A stretch of DNA of 64,000 nucleotides from NCBI GenBank assembly GCA_030549495.1, contig JAUIRK010000297.1, positions 310,001-374,000 of the forward strand, written 5' to 3'. The notes under the pieces were generated by a model. That model worked only from the letters and a program-made list of their open reading frames with translations. It searched no databases and was not told the origin of the DNA. Both the position numbers and the translations under genes were made by a program. This document shows positions 56,350 to 64,000 of the stretch, piece by piece. Numbering within the stretch: the first letter of the stretch is position 1; each line of letters starts with the position of its first letter. Source of the DNA: Nectonema munidae (taxonomy: Eukaryota > Nematomorpha > Nectonematoida > Nectonematidae).

Positions 56350-57020
56350 TCCATTAATCTTGTGAGTAAAGCTAAGTATCTTAAAGATTCTGCATTCTCT
56401 AAAATTGAAAATCTGAAGAAACCGAAAGCACATAAGATATCAATGCTGAAAAGTTTGGAAGAAATATTAACGCTTTTGAGAAAGCCACCAAACTGATAAT
56501 AGGAGATCGTGTTGGATCAAGAATTGTGATGTGCTTTGTTTGCGGTTTAGAAGCAGAAATGAAGAAAGTAACATCAAAATTTTTACATCCAACACTTTCT
56601 AACTATCCCTAAGTTAGTGAAACACACTCAAATTAACATCCAAACAAGTGAAAACTTGTTTAGCTACATATATGGTGTACTTCCATTTTGCTGCTACGCT
56701 AGACCCTTCCTCGAAACTTCGCTGGTGTACATTTCGAGAACAAGCAGAGATTCGTCAAAAACTGAGCTCTACAGTATCTTCCATATCGAGGTAACGCAAT
56801 TAAATGACAATCCTAGGACAGAGAACAAAACACTTGTAGAGGAGAAATTTTTACATTTTGACAACCAATATCTAAAAATACGTGCCTCCTCAGCACCAGT
56901 AGAACGTGTTTTTCTATAGCTGAAAAGATATTCCGTCGTGACGGATGTAACTTGTCAAATGACCGCTTTAAACAATTGATGCTTATCCGTGGTAATCAAG
57001 AAAAACAGTCCAAATAATTG
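56350..57020 (+). pseudogene. hAT transposase C-terminal remnant
   Basis: The frame ending about 56919 reads YLKIRASSAPVERVF and, after a frame shift, continues SIAEKIFRRDGCNLSNDRF and KQLMLIRGNQ to about 57010. This is the hAT dimerisation domain (S-A-P-x-E-R-V-F, then the R-x-x-L-x-x-x-x-x-x-x-L-x-x-I-R pattern). Upstream segments such as ATKLIIGDRVGSRIV look protein-like but I cannot align them. No terminal repeats identified. Confidence 0.8.
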
Positions 57021-57855
57021 AATATAAGTTGTTTTACACAAATTTCCTTTTTGTATTTAGAATTATAATTAAAAAATTCATAATCCTAATCATTATTTAC
57101 AATTGCTGCAAACCTGGGTTAAATGCAACAATAAAAGATATAAAACATTCAACTGTTTCGAAATGCTTTAAATGTTAAATAGATCAATATAATCAAGGTA
57201 TTACAATTCTTGCTGATGTTATTTTTATAAGTAACTTTATCAAGGAGGCAGTGATGAACAAAGAATATTTATGAAAATACCCGATGTATCTAGATCAAAA
57301 TAAAAAGAATAATATGAATTTGATTAATTATAAAAATAAGAATTATTATTTACTTCTAGCTAAAACCGTAAGTAAAAACCTCACTCAGAAAATCCTTAGT
57401 TGAAATGATCATCGCCGAAGCTTCTCATTCAAACAAAGGGAAAACTCATCATCGCGAGGGTTTTGATCCAAAATCTCTTTAGAGATGACAGACCAACTAC
57501 TACAGAAATGATCCTGTAGGAGCACGATCTTAAATAATATGATTTACTTCCTCTATATGTAATAAAAATAAAAAATCTATTTAATTTTTTTTCTTCTATA
57601 ACAGTTTAAAAATGAAAATATTATATTTTTAGGTTGTCTTCAAATATATTAAAAAAAAAAAGAAATAATTCTAGATTAAAAATCTACATGAAGTTATCAA
57701 ATAAAAGATAAATTTTTTTAATTTTCGTATAAATTTATTTATTAACGCCATCTAAATATTTAAAAAGTATTACAAATATACTATAGGCAAAATAATTAAT
57801 TCAACATAAAATTTACATTATAAATAGTCGTAACCGAATCGAAATTATAAATGAC
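57021..57855. other. AT-rich sequence without recognised features
   Basis: Nothing recognisable. Confidence 0.4.
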
Positions 57856-57982
57856 AGAGGTTTTCATCGAGAAGACACAATTGCGTTGCTTGTATCGAAC
57901 TATGAGGAAAGTAGCCTCGATGCGGGATCGAACCCAAGCCTTTGAGTTATCGAAACACAGTATCTAACCAACCTTACTCACG
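57856..57982 (-). mobile_element. tRNA-derived SINE, family A, copy 4 (3' trimmed)
   Basis: It shares GTTTTCATCGAGAAG, CTTGTATCGAACTATGAGG and the complement of B box GGTTCGATCCC with the other copies. It lacks the terminal GGTAAAGGTACC block at its left edge, so the 3' end is truncated or eroded. Confidence 0.8.
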
Positions 57983-58769
57983 AGACCCTATAATACTAAG
58001 TGATACATGGATCAAAAGAAAATGTATACTGGAGTAAAGAGTATTTTTATGAGCATTTTACAAATCCTCATTGCATATTGTGATATATTATATATAAATT
58101 AAAAGTAACAGTCTGTAGATCGGTGAAGCGCTTAGTTTCCATCATTAGTCTTTTGCAAATAAAGCAAGCAGATTTATAACACTCATTTTCAAATTCACAA
58201 GTGTAAAGACACCCAATAAGTATTACCCAAAAAATTACACAGTAAAGCAGTCCAATGTTTTATTGCTCTGAATAACAATTTTGAGTCGATTTTTAATGGT
58301 AAAAGCATACTATCTTCTAGCTTAGCAATATTTTTTTAAATAATATGGCTATATTTGCTTTCTAAAAATGGCAAAATTGATTCATACAACTTTTTTTAAG
58401 TTGAATATTATTGCTATAAAATTGGTGATTTTACTTATAATCGCGAACTATATTTTTTGATACTATTATCACGGTAGTTGAAGGACCTTCTCATGTCAAA
58501 AACTGTGGAAAATAAATAACCAATGGTGGTATCTTTTTAAGTGACCAAAAAAACATATAAGCCTTCTGAATTTTCTCAAATTTAAAATTTTCTGACTTTT
58601 GTGACCAAATGTACCAATTTTAATTTTATCGCGTTTAACCGAGTGCTGATACTTTTTCTTATCAATATAAATCACATATGCCAAAAAAGAATGTAAACAC
58701 GGCAATCACGGCAATCTTTTCAAAAATTTAATATTCTTCTAGAATAAATATAATAGTTTTTTTATATAT
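57983..58769. other. AT-rich sequence without recognised features
   Basis: Nothing recognisable. Confidence 0.4.
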
Positions 58770-59110
58770 GTACTCGTTTTCAAGTATTCTGAATTCAATC
58801 GTGATAAATATTTTGTATGGAAATCAACCAAATATGTTTAAATTGCTGTAAAAATGACAGTTTTTCACAAAATTTCCCAATAACCAATTGTATGACATTT
58901 TTACACACACATACCCATTTTCAAATGTGCTCAATTTGATGGTAACCTTTAGAAATCAATCAAACCTGTCGAAAAGGTATTTAAAATTCGTGATTTTTCA
59001 ATTTGCTCCGATTACAAAATATAAAAAAATTTTTAGACATGTAAACCCATTTTCAATTATGCTGAATGTAATGGTGATAATTATTTTGTACGAAAATCAA
59101 ACAGCATTCA
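58770..59110 (+). repeat. ~137-bp tandem repeat array, three units
   Basis: Units share TTTTCAARTRTKCTSAATT followed by a GTGATAA/ATGGTAA block and GAAATCAAYCAAAC (starts near 58777, 58916 and 59050). The unit is similar to the right flank of the array at 32250-32960 (CACCCATTTTCAAACAGGC, then AATCATACCTGTC). Confidence 0.65.
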
Positions 59111-59474
59111 TGTATCGATTAGTGATGATTCATGAAAATGAATTTTTAATTTATTGATTTCTAATATAAAAAAATTTGATTTGCAAAATATAAAAAAATT
59201 GTTTGATATATTACTTTCTAAAATATTTGAATTGTTTTCTTTAGTTGTTTTACTTTTAACCAAATTTTTAATTTTTCAAGTAGCTACAATCAGTTTGGGT
59301 CTCACAATAAAATATTATATGCCATATTTTCTGGCCTAAGTCAAGGTTGGCTAAAAGGACTGAAAAATATAGGATAAGTCGAATGATATTGTTGTACGCA
59401 TAGATAGATGATCAAAATTGAATTGATTTCAATACTAAAAATCAAGCACCCGTTCAGAGTAAATTTAAAAATAT
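59111..59474. other. AT-rich sequence without recognised features
   Basis: Nothing recognisable. Confidence 0.4.
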
Positions 59475-59603
59475 AGACAAGTGCTATGAAAACAAGAATT
59501 GTGTCGAACCATGAGCAAATAAGGCTTCGTACTGGATCGAACACGAGACCTTGTGGTATCGAAACCAAGTACGTAACCAACCTAGCTAACTGACAGCACC
59601 TCG
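59475..59603 (-). mobile_element. tRNA-derived SINE, divergent family A copy
   Basis: The complement reads GCTAGGTTGGTTACGTACTT in the A-box region, GTGTTCGATCC at the B box, and GCTCATGGTTCGACAC where family A has CCTCATAGTTCGATAC. It is clearly related but more diverged than the other copies. Confidence 0.72.
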
Positions 59604-60755
59604 GATAAAAACGAACACCAGTTTTAGCGGTTATCTTCATATATTTTTATGAGTAGGGGCAAGCACGGATATTTCATGCTGGGTATAATGCGAGTGGGAA
59701 AGAAATTTCTTTCCTTTCTGTACAATAGTACGTAGACACAAGTAATGACAGCAAGATCGATCCGAAGTTCAACCTTCTAACTAAAGGTTTTATAACACAC
59801 ATTCAATCCAATTAAAATTATGAGACTGCTCTTCCAATTTTCTTGCCTTTTAAGTTAATTTCAGTCCTCCCTCTCCATAACTTTATAAACCAAGGGAATT
59901 CATAAGGGTAAATAAGTAATTTATTGAAAAGAAATTACCTAATAGCAAAAATAATAAAAGACAACAGGAAGAAACGCGTTTATAGACAACAAAAGTCACC
60001 AGAATTTAAACAACGATTAAAACTGTTGGTGAAGCACAGGAAATGCACACAAACCATCATCACTGTAATACTTTTGAGAGTGTACGATGTCTAACACGTG
60101 CCCTTCTTTTCAAGGTCAAGGTTATCATCATCAAACACAACGAAAATACTCATTCAAGGTTTCATTCATTCAATTCAAATAATAATTTATTGATCCTTCT
60201 CTCTGTTGCAACGACTTTTGTAAATATTTCATTGTTGTCTCGCAATTCTTTTCATCCATGCCTACAGCAATAAATTTTTCGAATTTTATTCGCTTTGTTT
60301 TCTAAAGTATAAACACTAATAAAATGGCCTCTGATATCAACCTATCATATAAGCCAAAGATTTGTATTACTCCGTCTCTATCGACTATCTCGATGAGTGC
60401 GTATTTTGCGTAAGCACGTGTAGTATATATGGACGTGTTTCATGAATCTGACAGGGTGTGGTGTATTCTTAACATTTGACAGGAATATTTTTAAATACTA
60501 CTGCACTTTTTTAATTCACCGATATTTTTCAAATTTTCTGGCTGTTTTACATTTTTTATTCTCAGTATTGAATTGAAGAGACGAATAATCTTTTATGATT
60601 GTAGAGGTTTTACTGATGGTACAAAGATTAAGATGGAAGGATTTCCAAAATTTTACATAATCTTAAAGGTATTTTGGAAAGTAAAGAAAGTACTTAGGAA
60701 GCAAATAAACTTCGTCATGTATTTCATATTTGTGAATTTTTTAAGAAATAGAATC
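59604..60755. other. AT-rich sequence without recognised features
   Basis: Nothing recognisable. Confidence 0.4.
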
Positions 60756-60897
60756 TTTTTTTGTCGGTATCGCATCCATAGAGAAGAATAATCTTCCATA
60801 GCTGGACAGATGGTAATGATTGTCACGATTAGAAATCGAACCCAGACCATCTGGATCAATACCCTACGCTCCTACCACTAGGCCATCTGCCGACAGC
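60756..60897 (-). mobile_element. tRNA-derived SINE, family B, copy 1
   Basis: The complement has ATGGCCTAGTGGTAGGAGCG (A-box region), GGGTTCGATTTC (B box) and a tail CTATGGATGCGATACCGACA ending in A-rich sequence. It pairs as an inverted copy with 61166-61300. Confidence 0.85.
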
Positions 60898-60985
60898 TTT
60901 CATTTCAGCTTAATGTTGTATTATTTGCTAACATCATTATGAAAATTATAATTGTCGAACGGTAATGTTGCACTATCAGTGCATC

Positions 60986-61062
60986 GATAAACGTATTTCC
61001 TTTGCAATTGCACGAATAATACGCATCGATAAAAAGCCAATTGCATAGGAAAGACGTTTATC
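60986..61062. repeat. Hairpin with 25-bp arms and 27-nt loop
   Basis: The left arm starts GATAAACGTATTTCC and ends TGCAATTG (60986-61010). The right arm is its complement at 61038-61062 with two mismatches (23 of 25 paired). The 77-nt structure lies between two inverted SINE copies. It could be a small foldback element or a hairpin RNA precursor; no expression evidence is available from sequence. Confidence 0.75.
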
Positions 61063-61165
61063 GGAAATTTAGGGATTTTTTTTATTTTATAAAGGTTTTT
61101 ATGGTATTTTTCAACGTACTCTTGCTGTTCTATCCCAGTTATAATCTACTATTTTCACTAACATA

Positions 61166-61300
61166 CCCGTCGGAAGATGGCCTAGTGGTAGGAGCGTAGG
61201 GTCTTGATCCAGATGGTATGGGTTTGATTCCCGATCGTGACTATCCTTCCTATCTATCCAATTTTGTAAGATTTTCCCTATGGATGCGTTACTGACAAAA
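61166..61300 (+). mobile_element. tRNA-derived SINE, family B, copy 2
   Basis: ATGGCCTAGTGGTAGGAGCG and GGGTTTGATTCCCGATCGTG correspond to the A- and B-box regions; the 3' tail CTATGGATGCGTTACTGACA is followed by an A run. AACATA on both sides (61160-61165 and 61301-61306) is a plausible 6-bp target duplication. Confidence 0.85.
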
Positions 61301-63480
61301 AACATAAGTATGTGAATAATCAGAAACTTAGAAAGATTTAGTTAAATAAAATTAAGATAAATACGATACTATAAATATAGTATACATTTTTTTTCTAGTT
61401 TTTTTCCGATTTAACACCAATTTTTAGATGATGAAAAAAGGTTTTGAAATTTTTTTTAATCAATATCTACCTTATTTTGAATGCTGAGCCTGATGGTGGC
61501 GGTATCACCTGAAGTTGAGGTAAATGACCAGGACCCAAGAACCAAATTTTAAGATTTTGCTGTTAGAAGTTTTTTATAAAAAAAATTCAACCAGTCTTCA
61601 AAAATCTAAATTTTAAAATTTTGATAAAATTTCATTCAAAAACTAAAGATTATTTTTTCCAAATTGTTCATGAGAGGATGTAAAATCGAATATTTTAGTT
61701 ATTTTTTTAATTTTTGAAAAATATGGAGTTCTAATGTAATTTTTTAAAATGTTAACTATTTGGCGTTAAAAATGGCGTCAAGTTTCCCCTATTTTTGACT
61801 TCATTTTGTCAAAAATTAGGAGCTTAAAATAAAAACAACCTCATAATTAATTTTTTTACACAAGTTGATGCAAAAAAATTTTGTTAGTCGATACATTGAA
61901 TTTTTGGCAAAAGCCGCCAAACTTGACTGAAATTTTTTTTAATTTTTTTTATATTTGATTAAAAATATATTTTTCTTTAAATAAATTACATATTCGTATT
62001 CTACATATATGAAAATAAAAATAAATGGTGAAAAAAATTTATTTAAATTATTTTAGGAATTTTTAGGATCGATCTGCACAAATGTGAATTTGGACGTTTT
62101 TGATTGGCTAATATTTAGAAAATAATACATTTGTTTCAAATTTTTACATTAAGAAGTCTTTAATAGTTTGAAAAAAGTTTTTTTGTTTCTTTATTTTCCA
62201 TTTCATCATTTTGATGTTTAAAATTGGCCTAAAATGTATGTTTTACTTCTTTTTAAGAAAATATATACAATTAAAAAAATTTCATAGATATTTATAAAGC
62301 TTTTTTTCTGTACAATTTAGTTAAAAATTAACATTTTAATTATTAAATTTTTCTGCAGAGAGTTTGCCGTAGAGAGTACACAAAATGTTTAATTTAAAAC
62401 TAATATTTATTAGTTTTAGTAATTTAATCAGTTTACTGTAATTTTTACAAAAATAAAAACTCGTTTGCCTCATTTTTTCACTAATCATGCTATATTCTTT
62501 ATATTTATACGTTTAATATTGTATTGCTGAACCAGCAATAATCCGAAAATTTAAACGAAAAACAACTTTATTGTAAAGAGATAAATTGGGGCGTCTTCGA
62601 TCTTCACGGGATTCTTTGTCTTATTGGGTAGCCTTTATGGATTAGCTGATTGATAGCTTTGGGATTTGGTGAAGATCTCGGAAAGGTTTAACCTCTTGGT
62701 TGTTTTCTTTGATGAAGTGATTGGGTTCTGGTCGTTGTGCTGTGTTATTACTTTATATATATGTGTGTGACGCGTTTAATTATGTCGTGAGGGTGCAAAT
62801 ATAGAAAAGCAAAAACTGAAAATGATGTGAAGCAGGTTTAATGTTTCGTGAGGCTACAATTGTATGAGAGTTGATGTGAGGTTGGAATGATGCAAAATCA
62901 TGTGAAGTCGGAATCAGGGTTGATGAAGTGCGATGCGTTTAACATTCAAAGTTATTTAAATGTTACAAATATTTCACTTTTTCGGAAAAAAAATTCTTAC
63001 TTTTGGAAAAAAGAAAGTCCTGCTACAAAATTTTAGAAAAATATCAAACATGTCCAATTATTATCATCAAATTACAAACCTTATTCTAAAGGAAATTTCA
63101 TACTGATTACAAAAATCTATAAATATTTTAAATATGAATTTTTTAAAATACTCTTTTACGCCTTTGAACTTAATAAAATGCAAATTTGAAATAGAAAAAA
63201 ATTAAGAAGTCTTTCGATTCATTTCAAATGAACTACATATTTGATATCAGCGTATTAAACTCTATCAAAATACGTTTTAAAATTTTTAAATTTTCGATTT
63301 TTCAGCCCTTTCGTTGGGCTCAAAATTATGTTTTTACACATATACTCAACAAATATACACACACGAATTATACATTTTTAGAATCCTCTCATAATTCTAT
63401 TTAATGTTTTGTTGAATTATTTTGCATTGTTTAGAAATAAAATTATTTAAAGTGACTTGAAAAGGTGATTTCTTTGCACA
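61301..63480. other. AT-rich sequence without recognised features
   Basis: No gene recognised. 62580-62950 is less AT-rich with repeated GTGAAG/GTGAGG words but yields no frame or terminal repeat. Confidence 0.4.
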
Positions 63481-63489
63481 TGATATCAA

Positions 63490-63700
63490 TGATTATTTAG
63501 AGGTAGCAATGCTCTTTGCGGGCATATCAATTACCAATGATCTTTGCGGGGATATCAGTTACCAATGATATTTGCGAGGGATATCAATGATTTAGGGGTA
63601 ACAATAAACTTTGCAAGTACCAATGATCTTCGCAGATACCAATGATCTTTGAGGGGATCTTGGATCACAGTACCAAAGATCTTTGCGGGGACCAATTTTA
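63490..63700 (+). repeat. Degenerate ~27-bp minisatellite
   Basis: The motif TACCAATGATCTTTGCGGGG followed by ATATCA recurs about seven times with drift (for example ACCAATGATATTTGCGAGGG, ACCAATGATCTTCGCAG, ACCAAAGATCTTTGCGGGG). It ends about 300 bp before the window edge; the remaining sequence shows nothing recognisable. Confidence 0.75.
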
Positions 63701-64000
63701 GGGTACAAAATCCACTTTATGTGATGTACCCAAGTAAATTCATAGCAGTGTTATTGGATAAAACCCAAGTGTTCTTGGATTGAAACATGTTCGGGCTAAA
63801 AGATTTTCTTATTTCGAATTAACTCTTACGCCTAATCCTAATTGCTTTCCATTCGAATATTCCAGTTCGTCTGTGTTCATCAAAAGCAGCTTTTTCCAAT
63901 ATTTTTACCTTCGCTGAACCATTTGAATAAATGAAATCTTTCAAGAACCCTACGCAAAAATATTTTCGTGTAATTTTATCACAGTAAAAGAAAAGGAATA

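Noticed and set aside
41721-61300. Stretches with good tRNA A and B boxes considered as tRNA genes
   Set aside because: The same sequences recur with shared non-tRNA 3' bodies and A-rich tails, and the cloverleaf arms do not pair well, so they are SINE heads.
62580-62950. Less AT-rich segment considered as part of a long-terminal-repeat element or an untranslated exon
   Set aside because: No direct repeat partner, primer-binding site or coding motif could be found in the window.

Overview
This is an AT-rich stretch of animal nuclear DNA dominated by transposable elements. The only clearly recognisable host genes are on the minus strand. The very long introns packed with hAT, piggyBac, pogo/Tigger, Merlin-like, LINE and tRNA-derived SINE copies, plus an estrogen-related-receptor (ERR) type nuclear receptor, fit an invertebrate with a large repeat-rich genome. 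A caligid copepod (sea louse) is my best guess. That is an inference from composition and gene style, not something the sequence proves.

Region 1 (1-22623) is the 3' two thirds of an ERR-like nuclear receptor gene read right to left. Four exons can be placed by protein similarity and splice sites: DNA-binding domain (22126-22623), hinge/C-terminal extension (19883-19987), first ligand-binding-domain (LBD) exon (11170-11391) and second LBD exon (533-811). Every junction is phase 1 and the joined reading frame runs colinearly with ERR; the end of the LBD lies beyond base 1. The introns (about 2.1, 8.5 and 10.4 kb) hold a CR1/L2-like LINE fragment with a 14-bp target-site duplication (TSD), a full-length Jockey-superfamily LINE with two intact ORFs and an exceptionally long 78-bp TSD, SINEs, a 2.3-kb hAT, a MITE with a 9-bp TSD, a broken piggyBac, and a G-run/C-run hAT MITE.

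Region 2 (22.6-48 kb) has no firm host gene. It contains a pogo/Tigger copy interrupted by a Merlin-like element with a perfect 8-bp TSD, a hAT interrupted by a smaller hAT (both with perfect 8-bp TSDs), a (TCA)n microsatellite of about 102 units, two arrays of a ~150-bp repeat in opposite orientation (also present at 15 kb), a second piggyBac remnant, several MITEs, a 21-bp minisatellite reading as heptads, and a decayed hAT gene.

Region 3 (48-64 kb) holds a 2.8-kb hAT of the DUF4371/ZMYM1-like group with an intact TSD, a single-exon 6-pyruvoyl-tetrahydropterin-synthase-like gene that has lost its catalytic residues, a TTAA-flanked piggyBac MITE, a possible acidic first exon of an unknown or ERR-linked transcript, another hAT 3' end, SINE copies (two inverted, flanking a 25-bp-stem hairpin) and a degenerate minisatellite near the right edge. 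Insertion order can be read from the nests: SINE into hAT, hAT into hAT, Merlin into Tigger. I found no convincing tRNA, rRNA, CRISPR or operon-like structure and no recognisable virus-derived element.
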